A stretch of DNA of 47,123 nt. Origin: JAITWN01 sp964437335. GTDB lineage: Bacteria; Pseudomonadota; Gammaproteobacteria; SZUA-140. Below, piece after piece: positions 14,717-24,694 of this stretch (positions are counted from its first letter, which is position 1; each line of letters starts with the position of its first letter). Location: contig CAYTGL010000019.1 in assembly GCA_964437335.1 (NCBI GenBank), positions 1 to 47,123 of the forward strand, in the 5' to 3' direction. A program made the translations under genes and the position numbers. The notes under the pieces were generated by a model. That model was not told the origin of the DNA, did not search any database, and was given only the letters and a program-made list of their open reading frames with translations.

Positions 14717-17413
14717 GTGCCCAATCCATCGCACGAATCCGAATGGCTGACCCGCAAGAAGCGGATTGACCCGAAGCTCAAGGCTCTCGGCTGGACTGTC
14801 GTTCCGTTCGATGAGAATGCAGACCTGGCGGATTACTCTCGACACGCTATTGAAGAGCTTCCCACCGCAAACGGACCGGCCGACTACGGTCTAGTCGTTG
14901 ATGGTCGGCTGCTCGGAGTGGTTGAAGCAAAAAAGCTATCGCTCGGCCCGCAAGGCGTGCTGCTTCAGGCAGAGCGATACTCGAAAGGAATCGCGGCGAG
15001 TCCTTTCAACTATCGGGGCTATCGTGTTCCGTTTCTCTTCTCCACCAATGGCGAGGTCATCTGGTTCCACGACGTAAGGCACGAATTGGACTTGTCGCGA
15101 AAAGTCGCTGACTTCTTCACGCCCAATGCTCTCGCCGAAAAGTTCCACGTCGATGTCGAGTCAAGCCTGGGGCGGCTGCGTCAACTCAGCAATACGCATC
15201 CGCGATTGCGGCCCTATCAGAGAGAAGCGAATACGGCAGTCGAGAATGCCATCGCCTGCCGCAAGCGGCAAATGCTCGTCGCGATGGCGACCGGAACAGG
15301 CAAGACGTTTACGACAGTCAATCAGATTTATCGGCTGATGAAGTCGGGAGTCGCCCGGCGAGTGTTGTTCCTCGTCGACCGTCGAGCATTAGCGGCCCAA
15401 GCGGTCAGGGCCTTTGCGGCATTTGAACCGGAACCGGGATTGAAATTCGACCACATTTACGAGGTCTACAGTCAGCGGTTTCAATCCGGCGATTTTGACG
15501 ACGATGAACCGTTCGACCCCAAGGTCTTGCCGAAAGCGTACCTAGAGAATCCCACGGGCGGGCATGCGTTCGTTTATGTCTGCACGATTCAACGGATGAC
15601 CATCAACCTGTTTGGTCGACAGGCCGTCTTTCAATCTTCCTCGGATGAAGAAATTGACGACGATGCGGAGCAACTCTCCATCCCAATTCATGCATTCGAC
15701 TTCATCGTTGCTGACGAGTGCCATCGAGGCTATTCGACGGGCGAGGTTTCTGTCTGGCGAGACACGTTGAATCATTTCGACGCGATTCGCGTCGGTCTGA
15801 CTGCCACGCCGGCCGCCCATACGAAGGCGTATTTCAAAGATGTGGTCTACCGCTACGAATACGAACGAGCCGTCCGCGAGGGGCACTTGGTCGACTATGA
15901 CGCTGTGAAGGTTCGTTCCGATGCGCGGATGAACGGCGTCTTCCTCAATGAGGGGGAAGAAGTCGAAATGGTCGACTCGGACAGCGGGGCGGAGACCCGC
16001 GACAGCTTGGAAGACGAACGCCAATTCGATTCAAGCGAAGTTGAGCGGAAAGTGACCTCTCCCGACTCGAATCGCAAGGTCATTGAGGAACTGAAAAAGT
16101 ACGCCGACGAACATGAGCAGTGGACGGGGCGTTTCCCCAAGACGCTCATTTTTGCGGCCAATGACATGCCGCACACGTCGCACGCAGACCAGCTCGTCGA
16201 AATCTGCCGTGACGTATTTGGACGTGGTGAATCGTTTGCTCGCAAGATAACCGGCCGCGTAGACCGACCGTTGCAGCAGATTCGTGAATTCCGGAATCGC
16301 AAGCAACCAGGCATCGTGGTGACGGTAGACCTGCTTACCACGGGCGTCGATATTCCCGACCTGGAGTTCATCGTCTTCTTGCGGACGGTGAAGTCCCGCA
16401 TTCTGTTTGAGCAAATGCTCGGTCGCGGGACTCGCAAGGGTGAGCATCATCCCGACAAGTCGCATTTCGTCGTTTTCGACTGCTTTGACGGGACACTACT
16501 CGACTACTTCCGCAAGTCGACTGGCATCACGGCCGAACCTCCCGACAAGCCGCTTCGGACGATTCAGGAAATCATCGACGACATTTGGAGCAATCGCGAC
16601 CGGGACTACAACATTCGCTGCCTCGTCAAGCGACTTCAACGCATCGAAAAGGAGATGGACGCCTCGGCCCGCGAGGACTTCGCGTCGTTTGGCATACTGA
16701 ATGGCGATGTCGGCAGTTACGCCCGGTCGCTACCACGTAAGCTCGAAGACGACTTCGTCGAGACGATGAAGCTCCTACGGAATGAGCTATTCCAAGACTT
16801 GCTCGTCAACTACACGCGAAAGAAGCGAGTCTTCGTGCGGGCCATCGACCACGAAGACACGGTGACCAGCGAATACCTGATTCGCGACGGCAAGGGGAAT
16901 GAATACAAGCCCGAAGATTATCTGGTCGCCTTCAGTCGCTTCATTGACGAGAACAGCGACAAGGTCGATGCAATAGGGATTCTGCTCGACCGTCCTCGGG
17001 ACTGGAATACGTCGGCCCTGACGGAACTCAAGGACAAGCTCGCAACGGCTCCTGAGCGTTTCACGATTGAGAACCTGCAGCGTGCCCACGAGTTGCATTA
17101 CCACAAGGCACTGGTGGAAATCATCTCGATGGTGAAGCACGCGGCGGATGAATCTCAGCCGCTCCTGACGGCCGAAGAACGCATCCGCCGGGCCTTCACC
17201 AAGCTGACGGCAAATAAGTCGTTCACCTCAGAACAACAGAAGTGGCTTGACCGGATTCGCGACCATCTGGTTGCGAATCTCTCGATTGACCAAGACGACT
17301 TTGTCCTGATGCCCGTATTTGAGCAAGCGGGCGGCTGGCTGCAAGCCAACCGCGTGTTCAACGGCAGGCTTCAAGAGCTACTTACAGAACTCAATGAAGC
17401 CATTGCGGCTTAG
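14717..17413 (+). CDS. hsdR: Type I restriction enzyme HsdR (DEAD-box translocase/nuclease)
   Basis: HsdR translocates and cleaves DNA in the HsdR2M2S complex. The N-terminus has the PD-(D/E)XK nuclease pattern PADYGLVV (D56) and VVEAKK (E70, K72). The motor shows motif I MATGTGKTFT near 188-197, motif II ADECHRG near 331-338, motif III GLTATPA and motif VI QMLGRGTR. The C-terminal ~250 residues are the helical domain for binding the methylase core. The start is a GTG at 14717 with GAGGGG upstream. At 898 residues it is normal in length and all key residues are present. Confidence 0.93.
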   Translation: MPNPSHESEWLTRKKRIDPKLKALGWTVVPFDENADLADYSRHAIEELPTANGPADYGLVVDGRLLGVVEAKKLSLGPQGVLLQAERYSKGIAASPFNYRGYRVPFLFSTNGEVIWFHDVRHELDLSRKVADFFTPNALAEKFHVDVESSLGRLRQLSNTHPRLRPYQREANTAVENAIACRKRQMLVAMATGTGKTFTTVNQIYRLMKSGVARRVLFLVDRRALAAQAVRAFAAFEPEPGLKFDHIYEVYSQRFQSGDFDDDEPFDPKVLPKAYLENPTGGHAFVYVCTIQRMTINLFGRQAVFQSSSDEEIDDDAEQLSIPIHAFDFIVADECHRGYSTGEVSVWRDTLNHFDAIRVGLTATPAAHTKAYFKDVVYRYEYERAVREGHLVDYDAVKVRSDARMNGVFLNEGEEVEMVDSDSGAETRDSLEDERQFDSSEVERKVTSPDSNRKVIEELKKYADEHEQWTGRFPKTLIFAANDMPHTSHADQLVEICRDVFGRGESFARKITGRVDRPLQQIREFRNRKQPGIVVTVDLLTTGVDIPDLEFIVFLRTVKSRILFEQMLGRGTRKGEHHPDKSHFVVFDCFDGTLLDYFRKSTGITAEPPDKPLRTIQEIIDDIWSNRDRDYNIRCLVKRLQRIEKEMDASAREDFASFGILNGDVGSYARSLPRKLEDDFVETMKLLRNELFQDLLVNYTRKKRVFVRAIDHEDTVTSEYLIRDGKGNEYKPEDYLVAFSRFIDENSDKVDAIGILLDRPRDWNTSALTELKDKLATAPERFTIENLQRAHELHYHKALVEIISMVKHAADESQPLLTAEERIRRAFTKLTANKSFTSEQQKWLDRIRDHLVANLSIDQDDFVLMPVFEQAGGWLQANRVFNGRLQELLTELNEAIAA

Positions 17414-17428
17414 AGGGGAAATTAAACA

Positions 17429-18382
17429 ATGCCTGACGAGAATGTTGTCGCGACTCCGGTTGCTACTGAGCAGGACACCGACACCATCCCTGAAAAATCC
17501 CTGGCTGACGATTTGTCAAAACTCACCGGAGTCGACTGGGTTGCTAAAGCGGCAGAACACGTGCTTCGTGCCGAGAACGCTACGAAAGACCATACGCTTT
17601 CTGGGGCTGATATCCTGCAAAAGGTAAAGGCCCTCGGAGTAGAAGTGCCCCTTGCCGAGAACACGTTCAGTCAGTACTTGAGCAGTGCGGCGAAACAGAT
17701 TGAGTCTCCCATAACGTCGACGGGACGCGGTAGGGGCGGCGGATACTACTTGTCGGCCCAGAGTAGTTCACTTGCTAAGGAAGCGACCGTCGACACAGTC
17801 GAGGAACCGGCGGGTGAGCGGGGCAAAGAGAAGTGGCTATACCCGGCACTTGTTTCATGGATGACCGGGGAGGGATATCAAGCGAAGGACACTTCAGCAA
17901 TTCGCTCTCGCGTCCTGGGGAAATGGGGAAACCCTGACGTTACCGGCATATCTGCTCACGAATACCTTTCACGACTAGAACTCGAAGTTGTAACTATTGA
18001 GGCAAAACTAGGATTTGACGCTTGGGAAGTCGACTTTTTCCAGGCTGTGTCTCAGAGGCGATTCGCCAATCGTGCGTATTTCGCATTCGCTCTGCCTGAT
18101 GAAGCTGCCGACAAGCTGCCGACCGACCTTCGCTACTATTCTGAAAGGTTTCAAGTGGGAGTGCTGGTCGTTGATTTGTCGAACGAACTATATGAGCGAC
18201 TTACGTCAGGAACCCTGACTGATGACGACAAAGCTATTTTGAAATCGAATGACGGCAGTTCGGTTCGCGAAGTTCTTTCCGCACCGTGGACCCACGTGCC
18301 ACTCAGATACCAACGCGATGTGTGTCATGCTCTAGGCATTGCAGACAGTAAGAGTTTGTACGCATGGGGAGGCAACGTTTAA
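17429..18382 (+). CDS. Winged-helix (HARE-HTH-like) plus PD-(D/E)XK-like protein
   Basis: Residues about 35-110 (WVAKAAEHVLRAENATKDHTLSGADILQKV, then GRGGGYYL) look like a HARE-HTH/winged helix. Residues 130-260 carry WGNPDVTGI (D170), VVTIEAKLGF (E191, K193) and a following FFQAVSQRRFANRAYFAF strand/helix. That is a plausible PD-(D/E)XK core, as in HrgA-like restriction-associated proteins. It begins 15 bases after hsdR and its stop overlaps the hsdM start (TAATG). Its place in the operon suggests an auxiliary nuclease or specificity factor for the type I system; this is inferred. Confidence 0.65.
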   Translation: MPDENVVATPVATEQDTDTIPEKSLADDLSKLTGVDWVAKAAEHVLRAENATKDHTLSGADILQKVKALGVEVPLAENTFSQYLSSAAKQIESPITSTGRGRGGGYYLSAQSSSLAKEATVDTVEEPAGERGKEKWLYPALVSWMTGEGYQAKDTSAIRSRVLGKWGNPDVTGISAHEYLSRLELEVVTIEAKLGFDAWEVDFFQAVSQRRFANRAYFAFALPDEAADKLPTDLRYYSERFQVGVLVVDLSNELYERLTSGTLTDDDKAILKSNDGSSVREVLSAPWTHVPLRYQRDVCHALGIADSKSLYAWGGNV

Positions 18383-19848
18383 TGTCCGACGTTGTTCAAA
18401 AGCTCTGGGGCTTCTGCCATACGCTCCGCCATGATGGCATCGACTACGGCGACTACATCGAGCAAATCACATATTTGCTCTTTCTCAAGATGTCCGATGA
18501 ACGCGGTATCGACCTCATGAAAATCAAGATGAGGGCGGTCGACGACCCGAAGAAGACCACTACACTTAACTGCTCTTGGCCTGCTCTCACGGCGAAAGCT
18601 GGGACCGACCTAACCGACTATTACGCCAATGTGCTCCGTGCCTTGGGTCAGCAAGAAGGATTATTGGGTGACATTTTCTCGGGGGCACAATCTCGCTTCA
18701 ACAAGCCGACGAGCCTCAAGCAACTTCTCACGACCATTGACGAAACCGAGTGGACGACGCTCGAAGTCAACGTGAAGGCGGACGCCTTTGAAGGCTTGCT
18801 CGAAAAGGCGGCGAGCGAAGGCAAGAAGGGTGCCGGACAATACTTCACGCCCCGACTGCTCATCCAAACGATTGTTCGCTGCATGAAGCCCGACCCGCGA
18901 ACGAGTGCCGATTACAAAATCTGCGACCCGGCCTGCGGCACGGGCGAGTTTCTTGTTTCGGCCTACGAATGGCTGCTGGGCACCACAAAGAACGGAGCGG
19001 ACCTCGACCGTCCGACTGCCAAGCGGGTGAAGACAGCGACGTATTACGGGCAAGATTTGGTCGCTCGGCCGCGTCGTCTGGCCCTAATGAACCTCTACTT
19101 GCACAATTTGGAGCCGCACATTTCGCTAGGCGACTCCATCTACGACCCGCCGCCTGGCGACCGGTTCGATTGCATCCTCACCAATCCGCCGTTCGGTACT
19201 CGCGGTGCAAATCAAGCTCCGACGCGGGATGACTTCACTATCTCGACGAGCAACAAGCAGCTTAATTTCTTGCAGCACGTTCTCACGACGCTCAAAGTAG
19301 GCGGCCGGGCCGCCGTCGTTGTCCCCGACAATTGCTTGTTTGCGGACCAAGCAGGCGAAGTCTTTAAGCTGATTGCGGAAGACTGCGACCTACACACTGT
19401 GCTGCGGCTGCCAAATGGCACGTTCACGCCGTACAGCCCTGGCACCAAGACGAATGTCGTCTTCTTCACCAAGGGCTACCCTACTGAGACCGTCTGGATT
19501 TACGACAACCGTACCAACATACCGGGCATCACGAAGAAGGACCGCCCGCTTACGAAAGAGCATTTCACAGCATTCGAGAAGTGCTACGGCAAGGACGCAA
19601 ACGGTCAATCCAAGCGGAAGGCGAGCGACTCGCAGGATGACCGCTGGCGGAAGTTCAGCATCGCCGAAGTGAAGGAACGCGACTTCAAGCTCGACAGCCT
19701 CAAGTGGCTGCGTGACGAATCGCTCGACGACACCAACGACCTGCCGCCGCCCGAGCAACTTGCAACCGATGCGATATCGGAACTCGAAAACGCGATTCTC
19801 GAACTCAATGGTGTCGTGGCATTGCTGGAGAACGGAGAATTGCAGTGA
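18382..19848 (+). CDS. hsdM: Type I DNA methyltransferase HsdM
   Basis: HsdM modifies adenine and forms the core of the type I complex. The SAM-binding motif is KICDPACGTGEFLV (about 180-192) and the catalytic N6-adenine motif IV is NPPFGTR (about 266-272). The N-terminal HsdM domain (LWGFCHTLRHDGIDYGDYIEQITYLLFLKM) is present. The ATG at 18382 overlaps the preceding stop and has GGGGAGG upstream, so it is preferred over an in-frame ATG at 18364. Length (488 residues) is typical. Confidence 0.93.
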   Translation: MSDVVQKLWGFCHTLRHDGIDYGDYIEQITYLLFLKMSDERGIDLMKIKMRAVDDPKKTTTLNCSWPALTAKAGTDLTDYYANVLRALGQQEGLLGDIFSGAQSRFNKPTSLKQLLTTIDETEWTTLEVNVKADAFEGLLEKAASEGKKGAGQYFTPRLLIQTIVRCMKPDPRTSADYKICDPACGTGEFLVSAYEWLLGTTKNGADLDRPTAKRVKTATYYGQDLVARPRRLALMNLYLHNLEPHISLGDSIYDPPPGDRFDCILTNPPFGTRGANQAPTRDDFTISTSNKQLNFLQHVLTTLKVGGRAAVVVPDNCLFADQAGEVFKLIAEDCDLHTVLRLPNGTFTPYSPGTKTNVVFFTKGYPTETVWIYDNRTNIPGITKKDRPLTKEHFTAFEKCYGKDANGQSKRKASDSQDDRWRKFSIAEVKERDFKLDSLKWLRDESLDDTNDLPPPEQLATDAISELENAILELNGVVALLENGELQ

Positions 19849-20948
19849 ATGCAACAGTATCCGCTCTCATACGCCGAGGAATGAGCACTTCACAGGCTGA
19901 GTCGCTCCATCGTCGCGGCATGACTCTGAGCAAGTTGCGTCAGTTGTCGCCGGAGCAACTAATCCAGGAAGGGATTCCAGAGGCAGTACGTGACGCCATC
20001 CGCGATGGAAGTCGCCCTCCCATCCCCTTGGAGACAGTCCTTCAGCTTCTATACGCAAACAAAAACATATGTTGCGTATGCCAGAACGACCGGAACGGCG
20101 TGGTGATTCATCACGTAATACCGTGGGCCGAGTCGCACGACCATGGCGAAAGCAATCTCGTCGTGCTTTGTCCTGGTTGCCACGACAGAGCCCATACTAC
20201 CAGGGAGCTGACCCGCGACCTCACTCCTGAGCAACTATTACATCACAAGGCAGAATGGCAAAGTCAGGTTAAGGACGCACGAACGAGAGTCCTATTCACC
20301 AATCGGCCCCACAGTCTTACAGATGGTGTATGGGATGTCTTCAATCGACAAAGACTACTGGACTGTGCGAATAGGCAGGGCATCGATTACTCAACACTTC
20401 CGGGAGTAACTCATATCCAAGAGTCAGAGAGTGAGCACGATGGGAAACACTATCGGTGGGAAGGCAGACTTCGCATGGGAGAGGACAACGAGTATACGTT
20501 CTACAGCCACCTTCTTCGGCGTATAGCTGACAAGTACGACTGGATAGACCTACGCCGCATCTGGACCAAGTCGGAATTTGATGCACTACTTAAAGCGAAT
20601 ACGCTTTTTGCACTGACGGCCCACTACCGGTTCCGGACTGAGAGTGAACCGGATAGAGGCCCAGGTCAGACCAGACGCGTCTACTACCAGAAGAAGAAAC
20701 TTCGCGTCGAATTCTCCTTCGACGCATGGGAATGCACGACCAATTCCGCTCATACGTGTCATCTCTTGGGGGCGTGGACCTGCACCGCTCTTGGGTTTGT
20801 ACGGTCTCTGGAGGATATCGAAGGCTGTCGTACGGTCAGGGCGACTTGCCTCGCCATCGGGACAGGATTTAGCGACTACGAAGGAGAGATTCCAGAAATA
20901 GCTTTGATTGCAGAGGCTAGAAAGGAGGCTGAGGCCGATGCAATCTGA
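19845..20948 (+). CDS. HNH endonuclease embedded in the RM operon
   Basis: An HNH/McrA-type domain spans about 74-117: two cysteine pairs (C76/C79 and C109/C112), HH at 89-90, N104 and H113 in CPGCHDRAH. The ~70 residues before it are helical, and the ~250 residues after it match nothing I know. The start is a GTG overlapping the hsdM stop (GTGA); the 3' end overlaps hsdS by 11 bases. Translation is therefore coupled to both methylase and specificity genes, suggesting action with the complex. It could be an effector nuclease for the ABC ATPase downstream or a modification-dependent nuclease. Confidence 0.75.
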   Translation: MNATVSALIRRGMSTSQAESLHRRGMTLSKLRQLSPEQLIQEGIPEAVRDAIRDGSRPPIPLETVLQLLYANKNICCVCQNDRNGVVIHHVIPWAESHDHGESNLVVLCPGCHDRAHTTRELTRDLTPEQLLHHKAEWQSQVKDARTRVLFTNRPHSLTDGVWDVFNRQRLLDCANRQGIDYSTLPGVTHIQESESEHDGKHYRWEGRLRMGEDNEYTFYSHLLRRIADKYDWIDLRRIWTKSEFDALLKANTLFALTAHYRFRTESEPDRGPGQTRRVYYQKKKLRVEFSFDAWECTTNSAHTCHLLGAWTCTALGFVRSLEDIEGCRTVRATCLAIGTGFSDYEGEIPEIALIAEARKEAEADAI

Positions 20949-22743
20949 CCAAATGACTCCTGAAGGCTGGGCAGCCACTACTCTGAGCGAACTCGTTTCA
21001 GAAGTGCAACCGGGTTTCGCATGCGGAACCAATAATCGTGGCGGTGATGGAGTTGCTCATCTCCGCCCCATGAATGTTAACTCAGAAGGAGAAATCGACC
21101 TATCGGATGTGAAGTACATTCCCACCGAGAAAGCTGACAGCGACCGCAAATGGCTTCGATGCGGCGATGTGCTCTTCAACAACACAAATAGCACTGAGCT
21201 TGTCGGAAAAACGGCCGTCTACAACGACGATGAGCCGCGTGCATTCTCCAATCACATGACCCGTGTCCGTGTCCGCGAGCAAGCACTCGACCCGAGATAC
21301 TGTGCCGCATTCCTGCACCATTGCTGGAGGGAAGGATACTTCCAAGGAGTCTGCAATCAGCACGTTTCACAATCCAGCGTCAGTCGAGCAAGGCTTCTGG
21401 ATACGCCGCTAGACTTGCCGCCGCTCACCGAGCAACGGCGAATTGTCTCAATGGTTGAGAACCTGCTGGAGCGGGTAAACAATGCTCGCCAGCGGTCGGA
21501 CCGCGTGCCGGAAATCCTCAAGCAATTCCGCCAATCCGTCCGCGCCGCCGCCTGCTCCGGTTGCCTCACTGCCGATTGGCGGGAGGAAGATGACGGTGCA
21601 GACGAACTACCCTCGACCTGGAAATCCGTTGAGGCAGGTTCGTTCTACGTGGATGCTAGGTACGGGACATCCAAGAAATGCTCTGTCGAGCCTGTGGGCA
21701 TACCTGTGCTCAGAGTACCAAATATTGCTCACGGTGTGTTGGACCTTAGGAGCCTCAAGTACACAGAATTGCCTGCCCGTGAACGCGAAAAACTTGCAGT
21801 CGAGACGGGCGACATAATCGTATGCAGAACTAACGGTAGCCTCGACCTCGTAGGCAAGGCTGCCGTCATTCCCGAGTCACCGGAGACATATGCGTTCGCG
21901 TCCTACTTGATTCGCCTACGTCTTGATGCCGCCAGTGTCTCTCCTTTGTATTTCCATACGTTCCTATCGGGAGGCCTTGGCCGTGCTCAGATAGAGAAGC
22001 GGGCACGAAGCACAGCGGGGCAGTTTAATCTCAACCTCGAAATCCTTCGGGAATTGGAACTGCCTCTTCCCCCATTAGACGAACAGGAAGAAATAGTTCG
22101 ACGCGTCGAATCCATGCTCGCAAGGATTGATGCGGTTGAGTCGTATGTTGCGGCTGCAAGCACATATGCAGAAGATGTTGGCCAGTCGGTTCTTGCCAAG
22201 GCATTCGCCGGAGAACTTGTCGAAACCGAAGCCGCCTTGGCTCGCCGTGAAGGCCGCGACTACGAACCGGCCTCAGTGCTGCTAGAACGGATTGCTGCGA
22301 GGCCGTCGTTAGCATCAAGTGCCATTCGACTGGAACGCGGTCGGGCAGTTCTGGACATCTTGCTGCTGCTCGAAGCGTGGAATCAGCCAGTCTCGATTTC
22401 CGCTCTTGAACCGGCACTCGTGCTCATGCGAAACGACGACGCCCGCGAGGTCTTGCTTAGTGGGCGTGCAACTCGACGGCGACGCCGTGCTTTGTCGAAT
22501 GAACCGCAGTTCGTTCGCGGTCTTGATGTCATCTACAGCGGACTCGTAGCTAACGGGACCATTCGCCACGTCGGGCAGAGCGGCTTTGAACTCGCCAATT
22601 CCCAGTTGTTGGCTCAAGCAAGTGCGGCCGACCGTGCGAAAGCGGCTGAAGTTATCCGAGCAATCCAAACACTAGGCGACTTACGAAGTCTGCCGCAGGT
22701 CGTTGCGTCCATCACTCATGAGCAATACGAAATTACCGTTTGA
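20938..22743 (+). CDS. hsdS: Type I specificity subunit HsdS with extra C-terminal domain
   Basis: HsdS sets the recognition sequence. Two target-recognition domains are separated by conserved helices (LPPLTEQRRIVSMVENLLERV near 160-185 and LPLPPLDEQEEIVRRVESMLARID near 375-400). The normal tail LARREGRDYEPASVLLERIA ends at about residue 450. Unusually, some 150 residues follow (RAVLDILLLLEAWNQPVSISALEPAL and on), a helical winged-helix-like domain not part of standard HsdS. I suspect a middle-component-like domain of ABC three-component systems. AAAGGAGG precedes the ATG at 20938. The gene overlaps the ATPase gene by 26 bases. Confidence 0.85.
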   Translation: MQSDQMTPEGWAATTLSELVSEVQPGFACGTNNRGGDGVAHLRPMNVNSEGEIDLSDVKYIPTEKADSDRKWLRCGDVLFNNTNSTELVGKTAVYNDDEPRAFSNHMTRVRVREQALDPRYCAAFLHHCWREGYFQGVCNQHVSQSSVSRARLLDTPLDLPPLTEQRRIVSMVENLLERVNNARQRSDRVPEILKQFRQSVRAAACSGCLTADWREEDDGADELPSTWKSVEAGSFYVDARYGTSKKCSVEPVGIPVLRVPNIAHGVLDLRSLKYTELPAREREKLAVETGDIIVCRTNGSLDLVGKAAVIPESPETYAFASYLIRLRLDAASVSPLYFHTFLSGGLGRAQIEKRARSTAGQFNLNLEILRELELPLPPLDEQEEIVRRVESMLARIDAVESYVAAASTYAEDVGQSVLAKAFAGELVETEAALARREGRDYEPASVLLERIAARPSLASSAIRLERGRAVLDILLLLEAWNQPVSISALEPALVLMRNDDAREVLLSGRATRRRRRALSNEPQFVRGLDVIYSGLVANGTIRHVGQSGFELANSQLLAQASAADRAKAAEVIRAIQTLGDLRSLPQVVASITHEQYEITV

Positions 22744-24676
22744 AGAACCGGACGATGAAATCTGTCCGGCAGACGACCGCGTAAATCCCGTCTTGTGGAT
22801 TCGTCGGTTGGTGGTCGTCGAACATCTTGCTCCAGGTATCGAACCCCTTCGGGAAGTCGAGTTTCGACGTGGCTTAAACATCATCGCCACGGCACGCCCG
22901 GTAGAACGTACAGACGGCCCCGTGGGACATAACGTCGGCAAGACATTGCTGACGCGGCTGCTACGGTACTGCTTGGGAGAGCAGCAGTTTGCAAGAGAAG
23001 CGGTGCGGCCAGCAATCGCCGCCGCTCTTCCTGATGCATTCGTGATTTGCGAAGTGTTTGTCGAAGGCGTTTGCTGGGTTGTTGCGCGACCAATTGGGAC
23101 GGCCAGAGGGACAGAGGCTCGATGTCTTCGTTCCGACGACTGGCGTTCCATCCTAGAAGAAGCGAGCGGTGCCGAACGTTTTGCGACGTTCATTGAGATA
23201 GTCGAGCAAGCCACAGTCGCTCGATTCACCGATACATTACTCCCGCACGCGAATCGACCTGTTCGTTGGCTCGACTTACTCGCATGGTTGAGCCGGGACC
23301 AATACTGCCGCTACCGCCATCCACTGGAATGGCGAGCGGCCTGGACGGAGTCAGGCACGGCGGACCTGCACAACGAAGACGCGAGTATTTTGATTCGCAT
23401 GGTGATGGACCTTCTCGACAGTGAAGAGGCCGAGTTAATCCGAAAACACAAGCAATTGCTGGCCGACAAAAACGACAAGAGCGGAGAAGTCTCCAAATTG
23501 GAGCAACGCCTTTCGCAGACACGGCGGTTTCTGGAAGACCGCTTGCACATTGCTCCCGACTTGTTGACCGATGACCTTTTTGGTGAAACGGCTAGAGGAC
23601 ACGCCGAGGGGGCCAGGACCGGACTGCAAAAGCAGTTAGATGACTTGGATGAAGATTCCGAGTGGAACTCGGCAGTAGAGCAAGCTGAGGAGTCGACAAA
23701 GGCCGTCGCGAGGAAAGAACAGGAGATTGCTACACGGACGGCAGACCGACAGGTCGCGGAAGGTGAACTCCGACAGCACGAATCTGCTTCAAGCGATGAT
23801 TTGGCTGCATCGCTTGCTGACCTGGCAAACCCTTGCACGCTTCCGGCGACCGTTTGTCCGCTGAAGAACCCAAATCAGCAGCCTGGCTCGATAAACCCGC
23901 TCCGACGGATGCGTATCGAGCAACTCACGCTTCAGTTGCAATCTTTGGACCAAGCATTGGCCCAACTTCGCGACGAAAATGTAGAGCTTGTTCGCCAACG
24001 AGACGAGGCGGCCTCTGAAGTTAGCACGCTGCAAACGGACCGGCGAAAAAAGGAGCACCGAATCCGCAGTCAACTTTCTGTGACGGATGCTTTGATTCAA
24101 GAAGCAAAGGACTACCTCACTGCACAGCGGAAGCTGCAAACGGCGACAGGGGAACTGGCACGCCTTGAACGGGCGGTTGAACAATCGCGAGAGTCGCATC
24201 ATTCCGCTCACACTCAGCTTGCTCAGCGGAGTGCTTTGCTCAACGGGCACTTCAACAAGGCACTACGCTCGCTTGTTGCGACCGACATTACGGGAAGCGT
24301 GCGACTTGATATGCGAGGATTGCACCTCTCGTTCGGCGACCAAGAATCAACACTAGGCGAAGCCCTGGCGACTTCGGAGACGGTTTTGAGTCTTGATATT
24401 GCTTGCCTCAGTGCGGCCATCAGCGGGCTGGGGTTCTTGCCACGTTTTGCGATTCATGACAGCCCGCGTGAAGCTGACCTTGAACCGCACATTTATGCCC
24501 GGCTCTTTGTACACTTGAAGTCGCTCGAAGACGCATTCCACGACCGGCTGCCATCGTTTCAATACATCGTGACGACGACAACTCCGCCGCCGCCCGAAAT
24601 GGAAACGCAGCCGTATTTGCGATTGGTGCTCGATGCAAGGAAAGAAGATGGATTGCTGCTGCGGAGACGGTTTTGA
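22718..24676 (+). CDS. SMC/RecN-like ABC ATPase of the RM operon, 652 aa
   Basis: The N-terminal region has GLNII and a Walker A VGHNVGKTLL (about 69-78). A coiled coil runs from about 235 to 500, with a central C373-x6-C380 (CTLPATVC) where Rad50-type proteins carry a zinc hook. The C-terminal part has GFLPRFAIHDSPREADLE with D581 at the Walker B position. It resembles ABC ATPases of defence systems such as DUF2326-type or ABC three-component members. The ATG at 22718 lies inside the hsdS 3' end, so the two are coupled. I infer a DNA-sensing ATPase attached to the restriction system through the HsdS extension. Confidence 0.7.
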   Translation: MSNTKLPFEEPDDEICPADDRVNPVLWIRRLVVVEHLAPGIEPLREVEFRRGLNIIATARPVERTDGPVGHNVGKTLLTRLLRYCLGEQQFAREAVRPAIAAALPDAFVICEVFVEGVCWVVARPIGTARGTEARCLRSDDWRSILEEASGAERFATFIEIVEQATVARFTDTLLPHANRPVRWLDLLAWLSRDQYCRYRHPLEWRAAWTESGTADLHNEDASILIRMVMDLLDSEEAELIRKHKQLLADKNDKSGEVSKLEQRLSQTRRFLEDRLHIAPDLLTDDLFGETARGHAEGARTGLQKQLDDLDEDSEWNSAVEQAEESTKAVARKEQEIATRTADRQVAEGELRQHESASSDDLAASLADLANPCTLPATVCPLKNPNQQPGSINPLRRMRIEQLTLQLQSLDQALAQLRDENVELVRQRDEAASEVSTLQTDRRKKEHRIRSQLSVTDALIQEAKDYLTAQRKLQTATGELARLERAVEQSRESHHSAHTQLAQRSALLNGHFNKALRSLVATDITGSVRLDMRGLHLSFGDQESTLGEALATSETVLSLDIACLSAAISGLGFLPRFAIHDSPREADLEPHIYARLFVHLKSLEDAFHDRLPSFQYIVTTTTPPPPEMETQPYLRLVLDARKEDGLLLRRRF

Positions 24677-24694
24677 GCCAGCCATTGGAGGACG

